This document shows positions 9,309 through 16,999 of a stretch of DNA of 64,000 bases, piece after piece. Under the pieces are notes generated by a model, which saw only the letters and a list, made by a program, of their open reading frames with translations, searched no databases and was not told where the DNA came from. Numbering within the stretch: the stretch's first letter is position 1; each line of letters opens with the position of its first letter. The DNA lies in the NCBI RefSeq assembly GCF_031458235.1, contig NZ_JAVDYB010000001.1, positions 2,501,001-2,565,000 of the forward strand, in the 5' to 3' direction. Position numbers and translations under genes: made by a program. This DNA is from Catenuloplanes atrovinosus (GTDB lineage Bacteria > Actinomycetota > Actinomycetes > Mycobacteriales > Micromonosporaceae).

Positions 9309-10657
9309 TCAGGGCCACCCGCACCGAACTGCGCCGCTCCACCGCCGGGCTCGCCGCGCCGCTGCTGATGGCGATCGGCGCGCTGCACATCGGCACGATC
9401 CACGACTACTGGCGCGGGTCGCTGGTGCTGGCCACCCACGAGATGGCCACCGGCCTGGCGTTCCTGGCGCCGTTCGCGGTCGCGTTCGGCGCGATGCTGG
9501 GGCGCCGGGAGCGGCGCACCCGGGCGATGGAGCTGCTGGAGAGCACCGGCCGGCCGGGCTGGCAGCGGTCCCTGCCGCCGGCCGCGGCCATCGGGCTCGC
9601 CGCCGCGGGCGCGTACCTGCTGGTCGTCGCCGCCTGCGCGGTGGCGGTCGGGCTCAGCGGCGGCCACCTCGCCGTCGCGGGCGCGGTGCCGCCGCTGTCC
9701 GGCGCGCTGATCCTCACCGGTCTCGCCTGGCTCGGCATCGCCGCCGGTCGCGCCTGGCCGTCACCGATCCTGCCGCCGGTCCTCGCGGCCGGCATCCTGG
9801 TGCTGCCGGTGCTGGTACGGCAGCGGCCGGACGTGTACAACCGGTGGACCAACCTCGCGTTCGCGGCGACGCCCGGCCCGGCCACGCCCTGGGAGGCGCC
9901 CACCACGGCCGCGCTGCTCGCCCACCTCGCGCTCGCGGCCGGGCTGACCACGGCCGGGTTCCTGCTGATCGCGGGCCGGTCCTGGCGCTCCCGGTCCGCG
10001 GCCGGCGCGGCGCTGGCCGCGGGCCTGGCCGGGCTGGTGCTGATCGCCTCGCCGGGCGCCGCCGGCAAGTGGCGGCTGGACCCGGCCGCCCAGCGCCTGG
10101 TCTGCGCGGACGGCACGCCCGAGGTGTGCGTGACCGCGGCCCACCGGTACCTGCTGGCCGACGTGGTCCCGGACGTGCGCCGCGCGCTCGACGCGCTCGC
10201 CGTGCTGCCGGACGCGCCGACCCGGGCGGCCGAGATCCGGCTGAGCGCGATCGGCGACCGCAGCATGAACCAGTGGTACCGGTTCACGCCGGACGACGAG
10301 CCCGGCACGGTCTACTTCGTACTCGACCCGGACTACGCCGCGGGCCGGGACCCGAGCGTGGCCGAACGGATCGCGATGGGCGGCGGTACGTACCTGTCGC
10401 GCTGCGGGCCGCAGAACGACGTCGCGCTGTCCGTCACCGGCGCGTGGCTGCTCGGCGCGGACGACTTCCGCGTGTGGCAGCCCGGCTTCGGCTACCAGGC
10501 GTGGGACGCGATCCGGCCGGAGATCCGCCAGCGGCTGACCGCGCTGCGGGCGCTGCCCGAGGCGGAGCAACTCGCGCGCGTGACCGCGGTCCGCGACGCC
10601 GCGCGACGGTGCGCGCCGGACCTGATGGCGCCGCTCACCGGCGCGGTGGCGTCGTGA
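9305..10657 (+). CDS. ABC-2 type permease with C-terminal soluble domain, 450 aa
   Basis: Six or seven hydrophobic segments occupy roughly residues 15-265. After the last one, about 185 residues (from about 266) form a soluble domain with four cysteines (in LVCADGTPEVC, SRCG and RRCAP) and no strong membrane segment. Domains like this in exporter subunits are usually extracytoplasmic. The start ATG overlaps the ATPase stop and the gene overlaps the next start by GTGA, so ATPase and both permeases are made together. The soluble domain is not a family I can name. A longer frame reading in from upstream is spurious. Confidence 0.75.
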   Translation: MIRATRTELRRSTAGLAAPLLMAIGALHIGTIHDYWRGSLVLATHEMATGLAFLAPFAVAFGAMLGRRERRTRAMELLESTGRPGWQRSLPPAAAIGLAAAGAYLLVVAACAVAVGLSGGHLAVAGAVPPLSGALILTGLAWLGIAAGRAWPSPILPPVLAAGILVLPVLVRQRPDVYNRWTNLAFAATPGPATPWEAPTTAALLAHLALAAGLTTAGFLLIAGRSWRSRSAAGAALAAGLAGLVLIASPGAAGKWRLDPAAQRLVCADGTPEVCVTAAHRYLLADVVPDVRRALDALAVLPDAPTRAAEIRLSAIGDRSMNQWYRFTPDDEPGTVYFVLDPDYAAGRDPSVAERIAMGGGTYLSRCGPQNDVALSVTGAWLLGADDFRVWQPGFGYQAWDAIRPEIRQRLTALRALPEAEQLARVTAVRDAARRCAPDLMAPLTGAVAS

Positions 10658-11253
10658 TCGGATACCTGCGGGCGCGGCGCGTCCCGGCCGCGGTCGCGGT
10701 GTCGGCCGGCGCGGTCGCGCTGGTCACGGTGCTGTGGGCGGTCCTGGAGGACGACCGCGCGGTGCACCGGAGCCTGGCCGTGCTGACCACGGCGCTGGCG
10801 CTGGCCCCGCTGGTCCCGACGCTGGCCGGCAACGACGTGGCGCTGGAGCGGACGGCCGCGCTGCCGTGGCCGCCACGCCGGATGCTGCACCTGCTCGCCT
10901 GCGGCGCGCTCGTGGCCGGGCTGCTGTGCGCGGCGCGCGCGGCCGGCGTGGACTTCGGGCCGGGCTGGCAGGTGGTGCGCAACGCGGCCGGGCTCGCCGG
11001 GCTGGCGGGCCTGACCGCCGGCGCGTTCGGCGCCGGTTACGCGTGGCAGCTGCCGGTCGGGTGGGCGGCGGTGCAGGCCTTCACGCCGGTACGGGCACAG
11101 CCCGCGTGGCGGGAGGCGGCGGCCTGGATGGTGCAGCCGGCCGGCAGCCGTACCGCCGCGGTGGTGGCGTGTGCCCTGCTGGTCGCGGGCCTGGCCGCCT
11201 ACGCGGTCCGGGTCGGCCCGTCCGGGCCCGGGTCCGCGGCCTCGGAGGAGTAG
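10654..11253 (+). CDS. Second membrane subunit of the ABC exporter, 199 aa
   Basis: The GTG start at 10654 overlaps the preceding stop (GTGA). The protein has about five hydrophobic helices and little else, and no known catalytic motif. Position and coupling suggest a half-size ABC-2 permease partner. It is the last gene of the sigma/anti-sigma/ABC operon and is followed by a strong hairpin. Confidence 0.7.
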   Translation: MIGYLRARRVPAAVAVSAGAVALVTVLWAVLEDDRAVHRSLAVLTTALALAPLVPTLAGNDVALERTAALPWPPRRMLHLLACGALVAGLLCAARAAGVDFGPGWQVVRNAAGLAGLAGLTAGAFGAGYAWQLPVGWAAVQAFTPVRAQPAWREAAAWMVQPAGSRTAAVVACALLVAGLAAYAVRVGPSGPGSAASEE

Positions 11254-11260
11254 CCCGGGT

Positions 11261-11290
11261 GGCCCGGCACCGCGGTCGCGGTGCCGGGCC
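11261..11290. terminator. Strong bidirectional hairpin terminator
   Basis: Two 14-nt arms (11261-11274 and 11277-11290) pair perfectly around a minimal loop. The hairpin lies between the convergent ends of the ABC operon (11253) and the sialidase-like gene (11298). Confidence 0.7.
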
Positions 11291-11297
11291 GGTGCGG

Positions 11298-13631
11298 TCA
11301 GGACGTGAACAGCACGTCGTCGATCAGGAAGTTGTCGCCGACCGGCGCGGTGCCGGCGCTGGCGAACGAGTACCCGGTCAGCGTGGTGGTGGCGGTCGTC
11401 CTCGGCAGGCCGGTGGCCACGGGCTCGCCGTTGACCTCCAGGGACGCGGTGTTCACGTTCGCCGTGACGACGATCGTGGACCATGCGCCGACCGGGATCA
11501 CGCCCGGCGCGGTCACGGTGACCCAGGCGGTGCCGGTGTAGCGGGCCAGCGAGCCGTCCTGCTGGACCGCGAAGTGGTGCGCGGACACGGACGTACCGGC
11601 GGAGGTGCGGCCCAGCACGTCGAACAGCTGGCCGACCAGCGAGATCGGCTTGATCCGGAACTCCAGCCGCTTGGTGCCGGTCGCGGCGCCGTTCCACACC
11701 ACCTTCGCGTGCTGGTTCGCGTCCTGGTCGATGATCCGCAGCGCGGACGCGCTGCTGTTGCCGGCCAGGTCCGTCGAGCGCTGCGTCTGCCAGGACAGCA
11801 CCATGTCCGTGAAGCCGCGCGGGCGGTTGTTCACCGGGTCGTTCTCGAACGAGTTGATCGCCGAGTACAGCTCGATCTCGTTCAGGAACGCGCACGTGCT
11901 GCCGAGCCCGGCGTCGCAGCCGGCGGTCGCGTCCAGCTCCACCCGGACGAACCGGGCCTCGGTGCCGGCCGGGACCGTGAAGTACTCCATCGCCAGGTGC
12001 GTGCGGTTGGTCGGCGCGGCCACCTGCGTCCACGTCGTGAAGTCCGGCGAGACGAACACGCGCGCGGACGCGGAACGGCCGTTGCGCAGGCTCAGGCCGA
12101 TCTTCGTCAGCGGGTACCGCCGGTCCAGGTTGATCGTGTAGGTTCCGGCGCCGTCCGCCTTGACCGCGCTGGACCAGTACTCGGTGCTGCCGTCGAACGC
12201 GCCGTCCACCCTGGCCCTCGGGTGACCCTCGATGCTGTCGCTCAGGTCGGTGCTGACCGTGATCCGGCCCTGCCGGTACTTGGTGGCCAGGTCGATCCGG
12301 CCGACGTCCGGGGTGAGCACGTCGAACCAGCGCCGCCACACGTGCGTGCGCTTGTCCACCGTGAAGTCGGTCTCCGCCGCGGTCACGCACGACCAGGTCT
12401 TCTCGCAGTTGTCGCCGATCACCACGGCGCGGTTGGCGGAGACGTAGTCGATGCCGCCGTACCCGGTGGAGCCGTGCACCCGGTTGCCGTCGCTCGGGCA
12501 GTTCCGGTACGTCAACTGGCCGATCCAGCCGGTGCCCTCGCCGTTGGAGGAGATCGCCACCCAGTTGTCCGGCCGGCCGCTGCGCAGCACCAGCACGCCG
12601 TTGGGCATGAGCTTCAGATCCGGCTGTACGGCCGTGAGCGCGCCGGTGGAGTCGTTGATCGGGTCGTAGCCGTACGGGAACGACACGCTCAGCGGCTGGA
12701 GCGCGGCCCAGGTCGTACCGTTGTCGGTCGACGTGGTCCAGGCCGGCGTGCCCAGCCCCCGGACGGTGCCGTCGCTCTGCGGCACGTGGTGGCGCATCAC
12801 CGCGATCAGCTTGCCGCTCGGCAGCTGCGCGATGCCGGTCTCGTTGTAACCGTTGGTGGCGTTGCCGTTCGCGATGATCGCCCGGCGGGTGAAGGTGTTC
12901 CCGCCGTCCGTGCTCGCCTGCAGCTGCACCCGGTCGTTGACGCCGTCCGTGAACGTGCCGTACAGCGTGACCAGGATCGTGCCGTCGGCCAGCTCCAGCG
13001 GCACCCCGGCCACGCGGGTGCCGTTCGCCGACGAGGTCAGGTTGAAGACCGCGTCCCGCGCGGTCCACGTCGCACCGTCGTCGGTGGACCGGAACGCGGT
13101 GTACGTGGCCTGCGTCCCGGACGCCTTGCCGGCCTGCGCCTTGAAGCTGTAGCCGAGCAGCACGCCGCTGCGCAGCCGGATCGCGCCGGTCATCGCCGGG
13201 GTGGCGAGCACGTCCTCCGTGTACGTGCTCGCCGGGAACGTCTGCGCGCCGTCCACGGACGTCACCTGGCCGGCGTGCGGGGTCGCACCGGCCTCGTCCG
13301 GGCTCAGGCTGAAGTTCGCGGTGTGGCGGCGGATCGGCGTGCCGTCCGCGGCGACCGAGTCCGCGCCGACCAGGTAGGGGAAGGCGGCCTGCGTGTTCGC
13401 GGCCGGGGTGTGGATGTTCGCGAACTCGCTGGCGCCGCCGACGTTGAGGACGTAGTTCGTGGCGGACTGGCCGGTGGGGCCGGCGGGCGTGCCGTTCACG
13501 GCGGTGTTGCAGGTGGGGTCGTTCGACGGGGCCGCGACCGCGGGCGTGGCCGGCGCGACCGCCACGAGCGTGGCGGCGGCGGAGGCGGCGACGGTCAGCG
13601 CGGAGAGTATCCGGGGTGGCCGGTGACGCAT
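11298..13631 (-). CDS. Secreted sialidase-like BNR-repeat protein with discoidin-type domain, 777 aa
   Basis: A signal peptide (about residues 1-34, ending TPAVAA) precedes a six-bladed-propeller type region with Asp boxes: STDDGATWT, STDGGNTFT and STDNGTTWA. This is the exo-alpha-sialidase/BNR family, which cleaves terminal sialic acids or related sugars outside the cell. Around residues 470-600 lies an F5/8 type C (discoidin-like) carbohydrate-binding segment, with FVRVELDATAGCD typical of its core. The last 170 residues resemble a LamG/concanavalin-like module. Without an alignment I cannot confirm the Arg triad and Tyr/Glu pair that separate true sialidases from other BNR proteins. It is transcribed alone, with two inverted repeats upstream. 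Confidence 0.82.
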   Translation of the reverse strand: MRHRPPRILSALTVAASAAATLVAVAPATPAVAAPSNDPTCNTAVNGTPAGPTGQSATNYVLNVGGASEFANIHTPAANTQAAFPYLVGADSVAADGTPIRRHTANFSLSPDEAGATPHAGQVTSVDGAQTFPASTYTEDVLATPAMTGAIRLRSGVLLGYSFKAQAGKASGTQATYTAFRSTDDGATWTARDAVFNLTSSANGTRVAGVPLELADGTILVTLYGTFTDGVNDRVQLQASTDGGNTFTRRAIIANGNATNGYNETGIAQLPSGKLIAVMRHHVPQSDGTVRGLGTPAWTTSTDNGTTWAALQPLSVSFPYGYDPINDSTGALTAVQPDLKLMPNGVLVLRSGRPDNWVAISSNGEGTGWIGQLTYRNCPSDGNRVHGSTGYGGIDYVSANRAVVIGDNCEKTWSCVTAAETDFTVDKRTHVWRRWFDVLTPDVGRIDLATKYRQGRITVSTDLSDSIEGHPRARVDGAFDGSTEYWSSAVKADGAGTYTINLDRRYPLTKIGLSLRNGRSASARVFVSPDFTTWTQVAAPTNRTHLAMEYFTVPAGTEARFVRVELDATAGCDAGLGSTCAFLNEIELYSAINSFENDPVNNRPRGFTDMVLSWQTQRSTDLAGNSSASALRIIDQDANQHAKVVWNGAATGTKRLEFRIKPISLVGQLFDVLGRTSAGTSVSAHHFAVQQDGSLARYTGTAWVTVTAPGVIPVGAWSTIVVTANVNTASLEVNGEPVATGLPRTTATTTLTGYSFASAGTAPVGDNFLIDDVLFTS

Positions 13632-13659
13632 ACGGGAGTCTCCTGACGATCAGGGGTGT

Positions 13660-13681
13660 ACTCCGGCCCAGGCGCCGGAGT
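13660..13681. promoter_or_regulatory. Inverted repeat in the leader of the sialidase-like gene
   Basis: ACTCCGGC and GCCGGAGT (8-bp perfect arms, 6-nt spacer) lie 29-50 bp upstream of the sialidase-like start. It could be an operator or a leader hairpin. Confidence 0.35.
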
Positions 13682-13727
13682 GATCGACTGTGGACTCTAG
13701 GTGATCTCGGCATCGGATAGGTGAATG

Positions 13728-13747
13728 GGACTGGATCAATCCGGTCC
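13728..13747. promoter_or_regulatory. 20-bp near-perfect palindrome, candidate operator
   Basis: GGACTGGAT and ATCCGGTCC surround a CA centre with one mismatched pair. The site is about 97 bp upstream of the sialidase-like start, where a repressor or activator site would be expected. Confidence 0.4.
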
Positions 13748-14197
13748 GGCCGGCCGCGGTGCCCACCGGCGTCTGACTTCTGCCGTGGTTCTGGGCCCGT
13801 GCCGCATCCTGTGGCCGCTCCGCGCCCGGTGGTCTGCGCCACGGCCACGCGGCCGTTCCGCCCATCGCCCGATCGTGACCGCCGAGGCGCCTGCCGACCC
13901 GCACGGACCGCCACAAGATAGAGCTAGCCTCCTAGGACGCCCTGGGAGGGTGTGGCGCCCTTGGCGGTCGATGAGCGAGCCTCAGCGCGTTGTGAAACTC
14001 GGGCGCCTTATTTCCGCATGAGTTGCGTGCCTCTGGCTGGCGTGGCCACGGTGGACGATCGGCGCCTGCCCCTTGATATGCCGATATTCGGCGCGGAGCG
14101 CCCGGTGGAGTGCGGCCGCGACGTCGGCGTGGCTGAAGCGCCGGGGGCCACGGATGCTCGCCCGTGATGGTCGGGATGCTCCGGCGGTCTGGACAAG

Positions 14198-14213
14198 GTG
14201 AGTGACGACTCAC
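14198..14213. promoter_or_regulatory. Operator-like palindrome 1 of the SnoaL-like gene
   Basis: GTGAGT-GACG-ACTCAC has perfect 6-bp arms. A related site lies 35 bp downstream (centre to centre), and both resemble the core of the TetR-gene operator near 58.29 kb. Confidence 0.5.
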
Positions 14214-14232
14214 TATCGTCGACCGGGATAAA

Positions 14233-14248
14233 GTGAGTGGTCGCTCAT
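14233..14248. promoter_or_regulatory. Operator-like palindrome 2 of the SnoaL-like gene
   Basis: GTGAGTGGTCGCTCAT is a slightly imperfect version of the TGAGTGnnCACTCA motif. It ends 15 bp before the GTG start of the downstream gene, a position where a repressor would block initiation. Confidence 0.5.
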
Positions 14249-14262
14249 CTTGGGGAGGCGTT

Positions 14263-14667
14263 GTGACCGAGGACCCGCGTGAGGTTTTCGCCCGCATCCG
14301 GCGGGAGTGGTTCGGGCGGCCGGGACCGCTGACCGGGGACCTCCTGGCCGAGGACGTGGTGATGGAGATGCCGTTCGCGCCGGAGGGGCGGCCGGTCAGG
14401 ATCGAGGGGCGGGAGGCGTGGCTGAGGTTCGCGAATCCGGAGCGGGCGGCCATTCCGGTGCGGATCGACGGGCAGCGGGTCCTGGCCGTTCACGACACGC
14501 GGGATCCGGCCACCATCGTGGTCGAGTATGAGTTGACCGGCACCTCCGTGCGCACCGGACGGCAGGGGACGGCGGCGTTCATCGCGGTGTTGAGCGTGCG
14601 GGACGGGCGGGTGACTCGGTGGCGGGAGTATCAGGACCCGCTGGCGATGGCGCGGATCGTGAGCTGA
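14263..14667 (+). CDS. SnoaL-like / NTF2-fold protein, 134 aa
   Basis: The pattern of an N-terminal helix (DPREVFARIRREWF), LLAEDVVMEMPFAPEGRP, then VVEYELTGTS and a C-terminal VRDGRVTRWREYQDP strand is typical of SnoaL-like polyketide-cyclase/NTF2-fold proteins. These range from cyclases and isomerases to ligand-binding proteins, so the reaction is unknown. The GTG at 14263 is preceded by GGGGAGG at good spacing; the in-frame ATG-less upstream extension covers the operator and was rejected. Two TetR-type palindromes lie immediately upstream. The 3' end overlaps the convergent MmcQ/YjbR gene by 89 bp. Confidence 0.78.
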   Translation: MTEDPREVFARIRREWFGRPGPLTGDLLAEDVVMEMPFAPEGRPVRIEGREAWLRFANPERAAIPVRIDGQRVLAVHDTRDPATIVVEYELTGTSVRTGRQGTAAFIAVLSVRDGRVTRWREYQDPLAMARIVS

Positions 14668-15031
14668 GCCGGGCGACGCGGCGGGGGCCGGCGGTGCGGC
14701 GGTAGCTGGCGTCGAGCAGTTCGGCGATCTCGTCCCAGTCGGTGTCGCCGTCCAGGTCCACGCCGATCCAGCCGGCCGCGCCGAGGTAGCCGGGGACGTA
14801 GCAGCGGGGGTCGGACAGCAGGGCGGCGCGGTCGTCGGGGTCGGGAAGGACCAGCACGGATTGGTGGTGCTGTCGCCACTCGCCGTCGATTTTGAGGGAG
14901 CCGCCGTAGTAGGCGAAGACCTTGGTCGTGTAGAACGCGGGATGGCCGTGGGAGATCTTCTCGGCGGCGTCCGGGAAGCGGAGCGCGATCTCGCGTACCC
15001 GCAGCAGCAGCGGATCACGGTCGTCGAACAT
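14579..15031 (-). CDS. MmcQ/YjbR family protein, 150 aa
   Basis: The sequence from MFDDRDPLLLRVREIALRFP through EKISHGHPAFYTTKVFAYY, VLPDPDDRAALLSDP, YVPGYLGAAGWIGVDL and WDEIAELLDASYR follows the MmcQ/YjbR (CyaY-like fold) family almost motif by motif. Members are small cytosolic proteins sometimes annotated as DNA-binding, but their function is unsettled. The ATG at 15031 gives the usual N-terminus; a GTG at 15046 is an alternative. The family domain ends near residue 125 and the last 25 residues are unconserved, arising where the gene runs into the opposite-strand SnoaL-like gene. Confidence 0.82.
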   Translation of the reverse strand: MFDDRDPLLLRVREIALRFPDAAEKISHGHPAFYTTKVFAYYGGSLKIDGEWRQHHQSVLVLPDPDDRAALLSDPRCYVPGYLGAAGWIGVDLDGDTDWDEIAELLDASYRRTAGPRRVARLSSRSAPSPAGPDTPATESPARPARSTPR

Positions 15032-15313
15032 GATCGGATGCGTCACACCCGGTAACTGTACCGGCGGGTGTGATGTCGTTTCGGCGGGAATCTGCTCCGC
15101 TTCCCGGACCGGGACCAGGCGCTGGAGAAGATCCTGGACCTCGGTCGTGACCGGCCGGTGCCCGGTGATGAAGCACCACCGGGCACTGCTGACGGCGATC
15201 CCGCACGACCGGGTGCGGATCGCCGAGAACGTCGACGCCACGCCGATCCCGCTGGACCGGGCGGGGCGCGGCCCACAGGTACGTGCGCGACCCGCGCGGG
15301 TCGTGAGCCACCG

Positions 15314-15877
15314 TCACCGGCTCGCCCGCAGCCCCCGCAGCGTGAAGTCGAGGCGGCGCTCGTAGTCGTCGCGGGTCTGTTCGTCACAGGCGCGGACGAT
15401 CGCGCCGCGCTCCAGGATCAGGTACACCAGGTCGTCCGGCGTGAGGTCAGCGCGCACCACGCCGGCGGCCTGGCCGTCGGCGAGCAGCCGCCGGCCGAAC
15501 GCACACGCGCGGTCGAACAGCGTGGTCAGCGGCGCCGAGTCGGGCAGCACCCGCATCAGCACGTCGTTCGCGGCCGGCTCGTCGTACTGGAGCAGCCAGG
15601 TGCGGCGCAGGTACTCCTCGAACCGCGGCAGCGGGCCGTCGATCGCCTCGACCGCGTCGATGATCTCCCCGATCCGCGCCGCGACCAGGTCGTCCACCAC
15701 CGCGTCGATCAGGCCGCACCGGCCGCCGAACCGGTGGTAGATGGTGCCCTTGCTGACGCCGGCGGCGCGGGCCACCTCGTCCAGCGGGATCGTCAGCCCA
15801 CCGGCACGGAACGCGTCGATCGCCGCCCGGCGGATGCCCTCCACGTTCCGCCGGGCGTCGGCGCGCAACGGCGTCAT
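15314..15877 (-). CDS. TetR family transcriptional regulator, 187 aa
   Basis: The N-terminal helix-turn-helix (GGLTIPLDEVARAAGVSKGTIYHRFGG, residues about 26-52) is a standard TetR DNA-binding domain, and the rest is an all-helical ligand domain. The ATG overlaps the stop of the FrnE/DsbA-like gene (ATGA, 15874-15877). It is therefore the third gene of a coupled unit that begins with a Cys-containing micropeptide. A perfect palindrome at 16723-16738 in front of that unit is the likely binding site, which would make it autoregulatory. Confidence 0.9.
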   Translation of the reverse strand: MTPLRADARRNVEGIRRAAIDAFRAGGLTIPLDEVARAAGVSKGTIYHRFGGRCGLIDAVVDDLVAARIGEIIDAVEAIDGPLPRFEEYLRRTWLLQYDEPAANDVLMRVLPDSAPLTTLFDRACAFGRRLLADGQAAGVVRADLTPDDLVYLILERGAIVRACDEQTRDDYERRLDFTLRGLRASR

Positions 15878-16554
15878 GCCGGGGCGGCGGCGCGGTCCTG
15901 CCGGCTCACGTCCAGCGCGCGCAGGAACATCTCGAGCGGCTGGGCGCCGGAGACCGCGCGCTTGCCGTCGAACACGAAGAACGGCACGCCGGTGATCCCG
16001 TACTGCCGGGCCTGGGCCAGGTCGGCGCGGATTTCCTGTTCGTACCCGCCGGTGGTCAGGGTCTTGATCGCCTCGTCGCGGTCGAGGCCCAATTCCACCG
16101 CGAGGCCGGTCAGCACGTCGTGGTCGGAGACGTCGAGGCCCTCGGTGAACTCGGCCCGGAACAGCCGGGTGACCGCCTCGATCTGCCGGCCGTGCGCGTT
16201 GGCCAGGTGGATGATCCGGTGCGCGTCCATGGTGTCGGCCATCAGCGCGGTCTCGAACCGGTAGTCCAGGCCGAGGCGGGCGCCGCGCGCGGCGATCTGC
16301 GCGTGCGAGGCGTCGAGCTGCGCCTTCGGCATGCCGAGCGCGCTCAGCAGGTAGTCGTCGGCGAGGATCGGGGTGCCGACGCCCGGGTGGAGCAGGAAGC
16401 TGTGGTAGCGGATCTCCACGGCGGAGCCGTGCGGGGACTGCGCGACGGCCTGCTCGAGCGTGGCGTGGCCGAGGTAGCAGAACGGGCAGACGACGTCGCT
16501 CCAGACGTCGATCACGATCGGTTCGGCCGCGGGGCCGAAGATGCCGGTGGTCAT
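15874..16554 (-). CDS. DsbA family (FrnE-like) oxidoreductase, 226 aa
   Basis: A thioredoxin-fold start (IVIDVWSDVVCPFCYLGH) contains the redox pair Cys23-Pro-Phe-Cys26. The helical insertion and GITGVPFFVFDGKRAVSGAQ, with the cis-Pro loop (GVPFF), complete the DsbA/FrnE signature. There is no signal peptide, so it acts in the cytosol, as FrnE proteins do. The family catalyses disulfide exchange or isomerisation on small substrates or proteins. The ATG at 16554 overlaps the stop of a 48-aa peptide gene with a C-terminal Cys pair, which makes that peptide a candidate substrate. A second Met four residues upstream is a less likely start. Confidence 0.9.
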   Translation of the reverse strand: MTTGIFGPAAEPIVIDVWSDVVCPFCYLGHATLEQAVAQSPHGSAVEIRYHSFLLHPGVGTPILADDYLLSALGMPKAQLDASHAQIAARGARLGLDYRFETALMADTMDAHRIIHLANAHGRQIEAVTRLFRAEFTEGLDVSDHDVLTGLAVELGLDRDEAIKTLTTGGYEQEIRADLAQARQYGITGVPFFVFDGKRAVSGAQPLEMFLRALDVSRQDRAAAPA

Positions 16555-16700
16555 CAGGCGCACCATCCGTCCGCGTCGCAGACCGCGGCGTCGTCCGCGG
16601 ACTCCAGCATGATCAGGGCCGGGACGGCGGGCGGCGGTGCTGCCGCCTCCGCGTCCTCCGTGACGTTCTCGGGAACGTCCGTCTCCATACTCACCTGCAT
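16554..16700 (-). CDS. Micropeptide with C-terminal Cys-x5-Cys, 48 aa
   Basis: This 48-residue frame ends in ATGA overlap with the FrnE/DsbA-like start, the coupling used throughout this unit. The N-terminal half is acidic (five of residues 6-18 are Asp/Glu), then comes APPPAVPALIML, and the last eight residues are CDADGWCA with Cys41 and Cys47. That layout, an acidic leader-like part and a short Cys-bearing tail, resembles a modified-peptide precursor or a redox-sensing peptide. I recognise no named family. The ATG at 16700 fits a promoter whose TTGACG box lies in the palindrome at 16723-16738 and a TAGCGT box 7 nt before the start (leaderless); the 19-bp spacing is long. A Met seven codons upstream is an alternative. 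Confidence 0.6.
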   Translation of the reverse strand: MQVSMETDVPENVTEDAEAAAPPPAVPALIMLESADDAAVCDADGWCA

Positions 16701-16722
16701 GGTCCCGACGCTAGCACGCATC

Positions 16723-16738
16723 TTGACGGTTCCGTCAA
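16723..16738. promoter_or_regulatory. Perfect palindromic operator of the micropeptide unit
   Basis: TTGACGG-TT-CCGTCAA has perfect 7-bp arms and overlaps a TTGACG-type -35 box read on the minus strand. It lies 23 bp upstream of the micropeptide ATG. The TetR regulator encoded as the third gene of the unit is the probable ligand (inference). Confidence 0.6.
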
Positions 16739-16757
16739 CATGAGCTGTCTCTCTCGT

Positions 16758-16990
16758 CACCACGCGACCGGTGGACCGCCTTGAGCCCCCGACCGGCGGG
16801 CGCGCCCGTGAAGCACCACGGGACCGGTAGGCCGGCCCCGACATCACCACGCGATCGGCGAGCCCGCCCATGGATTACCGCGCGAGCGGCGAGCCGCCCG
16901 ACACCACCACGCGACCGGCAGGGAGGCCGGCCACGGCCGACCGGTGCCGGCTCCGAGCATGCGGGCCGCGACCACGCCGGAAGCGGGCAG
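16758..16990. repeat. Degenerate ~30-bp tandem repeat array
   Basis: The core CACCACGCGACCGG recurs at 16758, 16814 (one change), 16845 (one change) and 16905, with a weaker copy near 16876, so the last units are 29-31 bp apart. The array fills the space between the micropeptide promoter and the ferredoxin stop. No CRISPR-like spacer pattern is present, because the inter-core sequence is itself similar. Confidence 0.5.
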
Positions 16991-16999
16991 AAATGGTCC

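Larger units (their letters stand above)
13632..14197. other. Non-coding stretch upstream of the sialidase-like gene
   Basis: About 570 bp between divergent genes without a convincing reading frame; open frames here are short and lack ribosome sites. It holds the two inverted repeats listed separately close to the sialidase-like gene. No RNA gene or mobile-element feature was recognised. Confidence 0.5.

Noticed and set aside
7541-10657. 1038-aa rightward frame starting in the sigma gene
   Set aside because: Only the part from 9305 is a real permease; upstream codons are in the wrong frame of the sigma, anti-sigma and ATPase genes.
15047-15313. Rightward frame around 15160-15260 that looked like a gene remnant
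   Set aside because: No start signal, no recognisable motif, and the frame runs into the antisense of the TetR gene.
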